A DNA stretch of 33,139 bases from JBEKJU01 sp050011095 (GTDB taxonomy: Bacteria > Desulfobacterota > Syntrophorhabdia > Syntrophorhabdales > WCHB1-27): the NCBI GenBank assembly GCA_050011095.1, contig JBEKJU010000032.1:1-33139 (forward strand), given 5' to 3'. Position 1 is the first letter of the stretch. Every line of letters starts with the position of its first letter. The translations under genes were made by a program, and so were the position numbers. Positions 22,122 through 30,088 of this stretch are shown here, piece after piece. The notes under the pieces are model-generated. The model was not told the DNA's origin. It saw only the letters and a list, made by a program, of their open reading frames with translations, and did no database searches.

Positions 22122-24426
22122 CGATTCTCCTGTTCTCTACCTTCACGATTCTCTCGAAGTTTCCGGAAAGCCACAGCTCTTTTACGCGGGGTCCGGGCGA
22201 ACGATAAAAGGACCGCCCCCGGCGGTCCTTTATCCGCGTCACCTCTCCCTGGATGCCCGGTCCCCCTACGAGGAGGTAGCCAAAATGGTTGGTCATCCCG
22301 TCCATCCGGCGCGGTTGGACGCCGAGGACGCGCATGCCCCTCGGGAGGCGCCTATTGATGGCCGCCGTCATGGCGCGCTCCATAAGCCCCATACCCTCCG
22401 CCTCGATCTCTATCATCTCGCATGTGCTCTCGATGCCGACCGGCAGGGCGGCGGAAAGAGAGATGCGCGGCTTGGGGTGATATTTCCCGTGCATCTTCAG
22501 GCGAATACCGGCCGATCTGAAGGCCCGGAGGAGAATGTCCATCGTATCGAGATGGCCGATATAGCGGGCCTCCCCGCACTTTGCGTATCGCACGGTCATG
22601 ATGGTGAAGGCGGCATCCGCATTGCCGGTAGCGTCCCCCGGCCGATCGGGCGTCGAGGCCTCCGTCGCGCGGCCTTGCGCCGCAGGGCCTTGCGCCGTGA
22701 TCTCTTCCGGGGGGCGCCGGGGCCGGTCCGCCATCTGGGCGCAGGACATCCCGCAGCCCGCGCAGGACTCGTAACAGTTTTCCGTCTTCCGGCCGCGCTC
22801 GGCCAAATCATACTCGTCGCGCAAAAAGGAGTCCTTCACGCCCGTATCGATGAAATCCCAGGGCAATACCCTTGTCATCTCCCTTTTTCCGAGGAGTTCC
22901 TCCGCGAGTCCATCTTGCCCCATGAGCCACTCGTCGTAAAGCTCGGGCTTGAACGACTCGCTCCAGGCCTCGAGCTTCACCCTCTTTGCGTGAAGCGCCT
23001 CAAAGAGCGGCGAAAGGCGCCCGTCACCGCGGGAGATCAGGGCCTCCACCATGCTCGTCTTTATGTCGCGGATCTTTATCTTCACGCCCCTGCCGGAGGC
23101 GGCGTTCCTGACGAGGCGCACCTTATCCCGCAGCCTGCCTTCCTCCTCCATGGGGTGCCACTGAAAAGGCGTGTGGGGTTTCGGCGTAAAGGGGGAGAGG
23201 GAGAGGTTGACCTCCATCCCCTGTCTTACGAAGGGCCTGATGAGGTCCCGGATGGCGAGCAGGTCCTCGTCCCGCTCCCACGGGAAACCGACCATGAAAT
23301 AGAGCTTGACCTTCCTCCATCCGTGCCTCTTGAGGAGGGGAAGACAGTTGATAAGCATGTCGGTCTCTATATCCTTGTTCAGCCGGTCCCGCAGCTCCGC
23401 GCTCGATGTTTCGAGGGCGAAGGTGAGGCCGCCTTTCGCGCCCCCGCCCAGCAGGTCTATCTCCTCCTCCGTGATACTCCCTATCTTGAGTGACGGCAGC
23501 GAGATGGAAACATCCCTATGGTTGCGCCTTATGTACCCGATGAGGGTGGAAAGGGAGCTATAGTCGCCCGAGCTGAGGGAAAGAAGGGATATCTCCTCGA
23601 AGCCCGTCTCCCTTATCGCCCGGTCGATGATCTTTGCCAGCACGTCCGGGTCCCTTTCCCTGTATGGCCGGTACCCGTAGCCCGCGAGGCAGAACCGGCA
23701 CCCGTTCCCGCAGCCCCTCGATATCTCGATATTGAGGCGGTTGTGGACGCTCCCCACCACCGGAATAAGGGGCCTGACCGGGTGGTACGAACCGTTCAGA
23801 TCCTCGATGAACTGCCTTTTCACGGGCCTTTTCGAAAGGGGCGAATAGACCCCTTCAATGGACGCGAGCCCCTCGATGATCGCGGCCCTGGACAGCCCCC
23901 TCATGGCCTTGATGCGCCTTGCCATCTCCACGATCACATGCTCCGCCTCGCCGACGACTATGAGGTCGAAGAACCGCTCGAAGGGGGTTGGGTTGAGCAT
24001 GAGAGGCCCGCCGCCGATGACGACCGGACCGGTCTCGCGCTCATCGGCCCTGATAGGTATATTCCCGAGGGAGAGCATATTGAGGACATTCGTGATGTTC
24101 AGCTCATAGCTGAGCGAGAAGCCGACCACGTCCATCTGGGCAAGGGGGGTGCGCGATTCGAGGGTGAAAAGCGGTATGGCGTGGCCCCTGAGATAGTCGT
24201 CCATGTCGTGCCAAGGCGCGAAGCAGCGCTCGCACGATAGCCCTTCGGTGCTGTTCGCAAGCTCGTAGAGAAGACAGAAACCGAGATAGGACATGCCGAT
24301 CTCGTAGATATCCGGGTAGCAGAGGGCGAACCTCACGTCGCCCTTGCGCAATGCCTTTGTCGCCCTGTTCGGCTCGATGCCAAGGTACCGCGCAGGCCGC
24401 GTGATGTGGGGAGGTAACACAAGCAT
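22084..24426 (-). CDS. Radical SAM protein fused to a DUF2344 domain (TIGR03960/TIGR03936 type)
   Basis: The 780-residue protein has four visible parts. Residues 1-215 look like a B12-binding-like domain. The radical SAM core begins ISRGCGNGCRFC, with cluster cysteines C239, C243 and C246 (CxxxCxxC), and runs to about residue 545. A second motif, C551, C555, C558 and C562, follows and may hold another metal site. A Pro/Ala/Gly-rich linker (566-605) leads to the DUF2344 domain (606-780: MTVRYAKCGEARYIGHLD, KMHGKYHPKPRISLSAALPVG). The two domains are separate genes or fused in different bacteria. The substrate is unknown, but frequent linkage to rng and ribosomal genes suggests modification of a translation component. 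Confidence 0.92.
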   Translation of the reverse strand: MLVLPPHITRPARYLGIEPNRATKALRKGDVRFALCYPDIYEIGMSYLGFCLLYELANSTEGLSCERCFAPWHDMDDYLRGHAIPLFTLESRTPLAQMDVVGFSLSYELNITNVLNMLSLGNIPIRADERETGPVVIGGGPLMLNPTPFERFFDLIVVGEAEHVIVEMARRIKAMRGLSRAAIIEGLASIEGVYSPLSKRPVKRQFIEDLNGSYHPVRPLIPVVGSVHNRLNIEISRGCGNGCRFCLAGYGYRPYRERDPDVLAKIIDRAIRETGFEEISLLSLSSGDYSSLSTLIGYIRRNHRDVSISLPSLKIGSITEEEIDLLGGGAKGGLTFALETSSAELRDRLNKDIETDMLINCLPLLKRHGWRKVKLYFMVGFPWERDEDLLAIRDLIRPFVRQGMEVNLSLSPFTPKPHTPFQWHPMEEEGRLRDKVRLVRNAASGRGVKIKIRDIKTSMVEALISRGDGRLSPLFEALHAKRVKLEAWSESFKPELYDEWLMGQDGLAEELLGKREMTRVLPWDFIDTGVKDSFLRDEYDLAERGRKTENCYESCAGCGMSCAQMADRPRRPPEEITAQGPAAQGRATEASTPDRPGDATGNADAAFTIMTVRYAKCGEARYIGHLDTMDILLRAFRSAGIRLKMHGKYHPKPRISLSAALPVGIESTCEMIEIEAEGMGLMERAMTAAINRRLPRGMRVLGVQPRRMDGMTNHFGYLLVGGPGIQGEVTRIKDRRGRSFYRSPGPRVKELWLSGNFERIVKVENRRIDGIRADYQRNLP

Positions 24427-24528
24427 ACCGACTCCGAAAAAATCCTGTTCCCAAAAAAATCTTGTTCCCTATTATACATGAAAGGATGAACCGGGGGCGA
24501 AAAAATACCACCGTCGGCTGCGGGGGTT

Positions 24529-24688
24529 AGGGCTCGGAAGGAAATAAATGAGTCAGATGGCGAAGGATTTTTGGCCGATCGGCGAGGCGCGGAAAGGCCA
24601 AATCTACTGGATGTACATGACCTTTTCGCAACGAAGCGGGCGGACAAAAAGACGAGCCAGATAGCCCATTTATTTTCTGACGAGCCCT
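24529..24688. repeat. 160-bp element with 33-bp imperfect inverted ends
   Basis: The left end starts AGGGCTCGGAAGGAAATAAA and the reverse complement of the right end starts AGGGCTCGTCAGAAAATAAA. Ungapped they agree at 25 of 33 positions (24529-24561 versus 24656-24688). The interior has the smaller palindrome TTTGGCC/GGCCAAA and no gene. It could be a non-autonomous mobile element or a structured RNA. Confidence 0.6.
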
Positions 24689-24731
24689 TAATTACCGGAG
24701 CTTAAGCGTCCCCTCCACGCGCGAAGCCCTA

Positions 24732-24899
24732 GAGCATTCCGCAAAATTGAGTAACGATTCGAGTTCCCGTCACCCTGGCGAAAGCCGGGGTCCAGTGGTT
24801 CATAAGGCCCTGAAAATGCTGGATTCCGGCGTTCGCCGGAATGACGAAGGACAGCCGGAATCTAGGCCGTCAATCGGTAATTATTTTTGCGGAATGCCC
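24732..24899. repeat. 168-bp element with 28-bp imperfect inverted ends enclosing a REP-like pair
   Basis: The left end (24732-24759, GAGCATTCCGCAAAA...CGATT) and the reverse complement of the right end (24872-24899, GGGCATTCCGCAAAA...CGATT) agree at 23 of 28 positions without gaps. Inside is the inverted pair at about 24768-24845. The right end abuts the TAG stop of the downstream gene at 24899-24901. No open reading frame is present. Confidence 0.62.
24768..24845. repeat. Inverted pair of REP-like hairpins
   Basis: The first unit reads GTCACCCTGGCGAAAGCCGG and ends TCCAG. The second, read in reverse, is GTCATTCCGGCGAACGCCGG and also ends TCCAG. Each forms a hairpin; the second, ATTCCGGC/GCCGGAAT (24823-24830 and 24835-24842), is perfect. 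Sequences of this type recur many times in numerous genomes as intergenic REP-like repeats. Confidence 0.75.
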
Positions 24900-26272
24900 T
24901 ACAAGGCGGACGCCTCGATCTCTTGATCGATCATGCGCGCGAGGTCGGCCCGCGCCATGGCCTCGATCCGCTCGCACGCACGATCGGTGTCCGCCTCGAA
25001 CCGCAGCACGAGTATGGGCTGCGTATTGGACGCGCGGACCAATCCCCATCCATCGGGCATCATAAAGCGCACCCCGTCGGTGTCGGTGATCTCGAACCTT
25101 TCCCTGTAATAGTCGGTCATCCTTTTCACCACACGGAATTTGATATGCTCGGGACAATCGACCCTGATCTCGGGGGTAGACCACGTGGGGGGCAGATCGC
25201 TCAGGAAGTCGGAAAGCCTCCTGCCGTCCTTGGCGAGAATTTCGAGCAGCCTGAGCGAGGCATAGATCGCATCGTCGAATCCGAAGAACCTGTCCGCGAA
25301 AAACATGTGGCCGCTCATCTCGCCGCCAAAGAGGGCGCCTGTCTCCTTCATCTTCTGCTTGATGAGCGAATGGCCCGCCTTCCACATGATCGCCTTCCCC
25401 CCGCGCCTCTCGATGTCGGCGAAAAGATTCTTCGAGCATTTCACCTCCGACACGAAAGAGCCGCCCTTGTGGTGGTCGATTATCTCTCTGGCGAATATTA
25501 TCATGAGGTAATCGCCCCGGATCACCCGTCCTTCATTGTCCACGACGCCGATCCTGTCGGCGTCCCCGTCATAGCCGATCCCCAGATCGGCGGAGGTGGA
25601 GAGCACCCTTTCCCTCAGATGCCCCAGATTTGCCTCGACCGTGGGGTCGGGGAAGTGGTGGGGGAAGCGGCCGTCCATCTCACAGAAAAGGGGAATGACC
25701 TCTTGCCCCATCTCTTCCATGATCGGACAGGCCACGGCCCCCCCGGTCCCATTGCCCGCGTCCACGACAACCTTCAACGGCCGCCCTATGGCGATATTGC
25801 CCCTCAGAAACGTGTAGTAATCGTCCTTTATGGCCGGATAGCCGGCCACGGAGCCCCGTCCGGAGACGAAGCGGCGCGCCTCGATGATGTCCCCGATCTC
25901 CTGCACCTCTCTGCCGGAGAGGGTGCTTCTTCCGCAGGCCACCTTGAAACCGTTGTAATCGGGCGGGTTGTGGCTCCCGGTCACCATGATGCCGCCCTCC
26001 ACATCCAGGGTGAAGAGGGAAAAGTAAAAGAGGGGGGTAGGCAGAACGCCCAGGTCTACGACCGACAGACCCCCTTCCACCATGCCCTCCGTGACGAGGG
26101 CGCCGAAACGGTCGGAACTGAGCCTGCAGTCCCTGCCGACCGATGCCCTCACCCTGCCCCTCTCCCGCATGTACGCGGCAAAGGCCCGACCTATGTCGCG
26201 GACAAGCTCATCGGTCAAATCGACCCCGACGAGCCCTCTTATATCGTATTCCCTGAATATGTCCCTGTTCAC
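24899..26272 (-). CDS. algC: Phosphomannomutase/phosphoglucomutase
   Basis: The 457-residue alpha-D-phosphohexomutase interconverts hexose 1- and 6-phosphates for polysaccharide and lipopolysaccharide synthesis. The catalytic phosphoserine is S100 in TGSHNPPDYNG, the magnesium loop is DGDADR (235-240), the sugar-binding loop is GGEMSGH, and the phosphate-binding loop is RASNTQP near the C-terminus. I chose the GTG at 26272 (VNRDIFREYDIRG) because GAGGG lies seven bases upstream and family members begin there. An ATG at 26308 has no ribosome site. Gene symbol follows the bifunctional Pseudomonas enzyme; mannose versus glucose preference cannot be read. Confidence 0.92.
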   Translation of the reverse strand: MNRDIFREYDIRGLVGVDLTDELVRDIGRAFAAYMRERGRVRASVGRDCRLSSDRFGALVTEGMVEGGLSVVDLGVLPTPLFYFSLFTLDVEGGIMVTGSHNPPDYNGFKVACGRSTLSGREVQEIGDIIEARRFVSGRGSVAGYPAIKDDYYTFLRGNIAIGRPLKVVVDAGNGTGGAVACPIMEEMGQEVIPLFCEMDGRFPHHFPDPTVEANLGHLRERVLSTSADLGIGYDGDADRIGVVDNEGRVIRGDYLMIIFAREIIDHHKGGSFVSEVKCSKNLFADIERRGGKAIMWKAGHSLIKQKMKETGALFGGEMSGHMFFADRFFGFDDAIYASLRLLEILAKDGRRLSDFLSDLPPTWSTPEIRVDCPEHIKFRVVKRMTDYYRERFEITDTDGVRFMMPDGWGLVRASNTQPILVLRFEADTDRACERIEAMARADLARMIDQEIEASAL

Positions 26273-26421
26273 GGCCCATCCCTCGCAATTACCGGCTCGC
26301 CCCTCCATAAAAAGGAACGGGCGGACGGATCGAAAATTATTACCGCGCGGTCGCTTGACTTCCCCCGCGGGTCTTAAATATTATATACGAGGCGGCAAAA
26401 TCTCAAGGCAAAAGAGGAAAT

Positions 26422-27072
26422 ATGGAAAAACAGTTCGTGATCGACGACATAACACTGAAAGATTCATGGCGCCTCTTCCACATCCTGGCAGAGTTTGTCG
26501 AGGGCTTCGAGAGCCTTGCCGACGTGAGGTCCGCAATCACGGTGTTCGGAAGCGCCCGGGTCAAGGAGGGGGATGAACTGTATACAAGGGCCTATGAACT
26601 GGCGCGGACCCTGGGACGATACGGGTTCAATATGATCACCGGTGGCGGGCCGGGTGTCATGGAAGCGGTCAACAAGGGGGCGCTGGAGGCGGGCGTAAAA
26701 TCGGTGGGCATCAACATTGAGCTGCCTTTCGAGCAAAAGCCGAATCCCTACATCAATCTCCCGCTCAGCTTCCGGTATTTCTTTGTCAGAAAGGTAATGT
26801 TCGTCAAATACGCCATGGCCTATATCGTGCTGCCCGGCGGTTTCGGGACCCTCGATGAGTTGTTCGAGGCGGTCACCCTGATCCAGACGAGAAAGATAAG
26901 AACCTTTCCGGTCATCCTCGTGGGCAGCGAGTACTGGGGCGAGATGATCGACTTTATGCGCACCCACATGCTGAGCCGGGACATGATCGCCAAAGAGGAC
27001 CTGAATATATTCGCGGTGATGGACGACCCCGAGGAGATCGCGAACTATATCAGGAGGTTGGTGGTTTTATAA
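26422..27072 (+). CDS. LOG-family nucleotide 5'-monophosphate phosphoribohydrolase
   Basis: The 216-residue Rossmann-like protein has the two LOG signatures: GGGPGVMEAVNKGA (near residues 74-87) and PGGFGTLDELFE (near 138-149), with catalytic arginine and glutamate positions present in MFVKYAMAYIVLPGG. Such enzymes split nucleoside monophosphates into base and ribose 5-phosphate; plant relatives activate cytokinins. The N-terminal stretch MEKQFVIDDITLKDSWRLF is the long form seen in bacteria. The ribosome site AGAGGAAAT is good. Its stop codon overlaps the convergent treY stop by six bases (27067-27072). Confidence 0.9.
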   Translation: MEKQFVIDDITLKDSWRLFHILAEFVEGFESLADVRSAITVFGSARVKEGDELYTRAYELARTLGRYGFNMITGGGPGVMEAVNKGALEAGVKSVGINIELPFEQKPNPYINLPLSFRYFFVRKVMFVKYAMAYIVLPGGFGTLDELFEAVTLIQTRKIRTFPVILVGSEYWGEMIDFMRTHMLSRDMIAKEDLNIFAVMDDPEEIANYIRRLVVL

Positions 27073-30000
27073 TACCGATTTGTGGTCGAGTCCCCTGAGG
27101 AGGGCCACGGGAAAGGTGCGGAAGAGGTCGGCGAGATGGATCGTTGCCGCCTTCCGGTAGACCACCCTTTTCACAACCTCACCTGTAAAAATGTTCTCGT
27201 AGTCGTGCGCGTCAAGGGAAGGGAGAGGCAGAAAAGAGTCGTCCCACACCCCCTGTTTCAGGGCCGGCCATTCCCCGTCTTCCAGAAGGCCCATGATGAA
27301 CCTCGGCGCGACCACGATGAAGGTAGCCCCTCCCAGGCGGCGCGCAAAGGCGCAGACGTTCTGCGCCCTCGCCCCCTCCGCCGCGAGCGCCGTGTAGCCG
27401 GCCCGCCTGATCATCCCGCCATGGGTCTTTCGGAAATTGAGGGCCCTGGAAGTCACGTACATCTTTATCCTTCCGTCTTTCCAGGTGCCGACGAGCTGTC
27501 GCGCGATCTCTTGCAGGGTGGCCTCCTTTTCCCATCGCGCGAGATCGAGGAGCATCTTTTTTCGCCCGTCGTAATCCACCGGCCTTCTGTTATCGGGGTC
27601 CACCAGGCTGAAATTCCATATTTCCGTGCCCTGATAAAAGTCGGGGACGCCGGGCGATAGTATCTTGAGCAGGGTCTGGGAGAGGGAATTGCACATCCCG
27701 CAGAAGGCGATCTTTCTGTGGAACCCTTCGAAATCATCCAGAAATTCGTTCGCCCTTCTTTTGTTCATGATCGCCTCCACGAAGCCCGCGAAGGCCTGCT
27801 CGTAGGCGACGCGCGGGTTGATCCAGCTCGTATTGATCTTTGCCTCCCGCAGCGCCTTCAGCATGTATCCTTTTATCCTATCGACATAATCGCGATATTC
27901 CGCATCGCCGGCCGTCTCGAACGGCCACGTCCCCACGAGCGTCTGGTAAAGGAAATACTCTTCGTTCGGGTCAGGCGCATACCCGCCGTCGACGGGAACG
28001 CGCCTTTTTCTGTTGATCTGGCTCCATTTCGTGAGCCGCCTTCTCCAGTCCTCGGGTATCTCCGAGAGCACGCTTATCCTTGCCCTCACGTCTTCGCTCC
28101 GCTTCGAGTCATGGGTGGAGGTCGTGATCAGGGCGTTGGGCCAAAACTTCTGCCGCTTGAGATTGTGTTCGTGAAACTCTTGGAGCGACGTGCCGAAACG
28201 GTCCGGACTCCCCCCCACCTCGTTCAGGGAGATCAGCCTGCTGTAAACGTAAAAGGCCGCGTCTTCGAGTCCCTTGGCCATCACCGGCCCCGTGAGCTGC
28301 TGGAATCGCATTACGAAATCGAGCCACTCCTTCCTCCCGTCATCATCCAACTCGACCGGGCATTCGAGGAGCAGCACGTCCTTGAGGAAATTGAAGATCG
28401 ACTCGTTGACCGTCGGGTTCATGGCCTTTGCCCCGGCAACGGCGGATTCTATGTGCCGGCGGTCGCGCCCGGCGATGTTCCAGTTGGTGATGTACGTCCT
28501 GTACACGGGAAAAAAGGCGATGACCTCGATGATGGCGCCGGTGAGGCTATAGAGCGTGAAGTCGCGGGTATGGCGGTTTTTCTCGGAAATGCGATTGAGA
28601 TAATGTCCCAGTGTGTTGATCTCGCTCGACATGGCCCTCTGCATGACGAACTTCTTCTTCTCATACACGACCTGGCCGTAGTCGATCGCCCGGCGCACGA
28701 ACTTCCTGTAGAGACGGTCAAAGGCCTTCTCGTTCAGGGTATCGACAAAGAGACCGTTCACGAGGTTGAGAAAGGTGTATCCCGTCGTACTGAAGATAGG
28801 CCACTCCTCGGGCATCGCCTCGTCTCTCATCAGGATCTTTTCCCCGATAATGTAGAAAGGCTTCGCCTTACGGGTGGAATTGGCCAATTCCTCGTACCGC
28901 CGCCCCAGCTCTTCGGAGACGATCGCCTCCTCGCCCTGCCCCAGACCCTCACGGGACGTCTCGGCTGTCCTCAGCCCCATCTGGACGTAGCAGTTCCGCT
29001 GGAGGCGGTGAAAATAGCCGGAGGGGTCGTAGAGGCCGTCGGGGTGGTCTACCCTGAGGCCCGTCACCTTCCCTTCCCTGATGAGCCTGAAGACCAGCTT
29101 GTGCGTCTCATGAAAGACGAGGGGATCTTCCACCCGTATCGCCGCGAGATCGTTGACGTCGAAGAACCTCCTGTAGTTTATCTCTTCTGTCGCCACCCGC
29201 CAGTCGCAAAGCCTGAATGCCTGATCCTGCAAAAGCCGGTCGAGAAGATCGAAGCTCCTCGGCTCACCCTTGATCCCATTGAATATCGTCACGTTCTCGT
29301 CCACGAAGCGCCTCACCTCCGGGCTCTCGTGGTAGAGGCTGGAAAGACGCTTCTTCACGATCTCTTTTTCCCTGTTCCGCTCGGCCATTTTGTCCGGATC
29401 GGTCCGGGTATAGGCGGGGAGGTGGCCGAGGGCCGTATTGATGCTGAGAAGCTCGGAGTAGGGGAGATTTTCAGGCGGCAGGGCCTCTTCAAGCTCCTTC
29501 GCGCGATGGGTGAGGATCGCCGTGTACGTGTCAGGCCGGATCGGGAACCGGGAGTCCCCATAGGAGACAAAAAAGGCGCCGTCGCGGAATTCGAGGCGCA
29601 GTTCCTGGTTTTCGAGGATTTTCCCGTACTGGTCGCCCAGGACCGGGACGAGTATCTTGTTTTTCAGCTCGATCTTGACAGGCTGCCAGTTTACGTCAAA
29701 AAACCTCGCGTAGACCGAGCTTGGGCCGTTCTCCAGCACGTCCATCCACCAGAGGTTCCTGTCGCTGCCGATGCACATGTGGTTCGGCACGAGGTCGAGG
29801 ATCTGACCGAATCCGCAGCGCTTCTGCTCCTCGACGAAGGCCTCGTACTCCTCAGGCGCGCCGATCTCGTCGTTCAGCTCGCTGAAGTTCACGATATCGT
29901 ACCCGTGAAGGCTCCCCTCCCTTGCCTTGAGGTATGAAGAGGTGTAAAGATCGGTGATGCCGAGATCGGCAAGATACCCGATGATCGCGCGGGCCTCGGA

Positions 30001-30078
30001 AAACGTGAACTCGCGATTGAGCTGCAGCCGGTAGGTCGAGAGGGGTATTCTCGGCTGATACTCCTGCTCCATGGCCAT
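27067..30078 (-). CDS. treY: Malto-oligosyltrehalose synthase
   Basis: The 1003-residue GH13 enzyme turns the reducing-end alpha-1,4 bond of malto-oligosaccharides into the alpha-1,1 bond of a trehalosyl unit. Landmarks are IPLSTYRLQLNREFTF at the start, GITDLYTSSYLKAREGSLHGYD, ILDLVPNHM, the catalytic region VTGLRVDHPDGLYDP, the acid residue in PFYIIGEKIL, and STHDSKRSEDVRARI. The C-terminal domain ends at the convergent LOG gene. The ATG at 30078 follows GGGAAGGTATT; a start at 30105 would overlap treZ further. It overlaps no more than a few codons from treZ and is read from the same message. Confidence 0.95.
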   Translation of the reverse strand: MAMEQEYQPRIPLSTYRLQLNREFTFSEARAIIGYLADLGITDLYTSSYLKAREGSLHGYDIVNFSELNDEIGAPEEYEAFVEEQKRCGFGQILDLVPNHMCIGSDRNLWWMDVLENGPSSVYARFFDVNWQPVKIELKNKILVPVLGDQYGKILENQELRLEFRDGAFFVSYGDSRFPIRPDTYTAILTHRAKELEEALPPENLPYSELLSINTALGHLPAYTRTDPDKMAERNREKEIVKKRLSSLYHESPEVRRFVDENVTIFNGIKGEPRSFDLLDRLLQDQAFRLCDWRVATEEINYRRFFDVNDLAAIRVEDPLVFHETHKLVFRLIREGKVTGLRVDHPDGLYDPSGYFHRLQRNCYVQMGLRTAETSREGLGQGEEAIVSEELGRRYEELANSTRKAKPFYIIGEKILMRDEAMPEEWPIFSTTGYTFLNLVNGLFVDTLNEKAFDRLYRKFVRRAIDYGQVVYEKKKFVMQRAMSSEINTLGHYLNRISEKNRHTRDFTLYSLTGAIIEVIAFFPVYRTYITNWNIAGRDRRHIESAVAGAKAMNPTVNESIFNFLKDVLLLECPVELDDDGRKEWLDFVMRFQQLTGPVMAKGLEDAAFYVYSRLISLNEVGGSPDRFGTSLQEFHEHNLKRQKFWPNALITTSTHDSKRSEDVRARISVLSEIPEDWRRRLTKWSQINRKRRVPVDGGYAPDPNEEYFLYQTLVGTWPFETAGDAEYRDYVDRIKGYMLKALREAKINTSWINPRVAYEQAFAGFVEAIMNKRRANEFLDDFEGFHRKIAFCGMCNSLSQTLLKILSPGVPDFYQGTEIWNFSLVDPDNRRPVDYDGRKKMLLDLARWEKEATLQEIARQLVGTWKDGRIKMYVTSRALNFRKTHGGMIRRAGYTALAAEGARAQNVCAFARRLGGATFIVVAPRFIMGLLEDGEWPALKQGVWDDSFLPLPSLDAHDYENIFTGEVVKRVVYRKAATIHLADLFRTFPVALLRGLDHKSVL

Positions 30079-30088
30079 AATACCTTCC

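Larger units (their letters stand above)
24427..24898. other. Gene-free region with two inverted-repeat elements
   Basis: No gene is seen between the radical SAM gene and the phosphomannomutase gene (both minus strand). Apart from about 100 bases next to the radical SAM start, the interval is filled by two back-to-back elements, at 24529-24688 and 24732-24899. Confidence 0.6.

Noticed and set aside
27718..29937. A 739-codon open frame on the plus strand opposite treY
   Set aside because: It is antisense to a clear treY gene. Long antisense frames are expected in GC-rich DNA, and its translation has no domain pattern. The same reasoning excludes the plus-strand frames at 17100-18251, 21435-22358, 22003-23493, 24887-26377 and 31076-32005.
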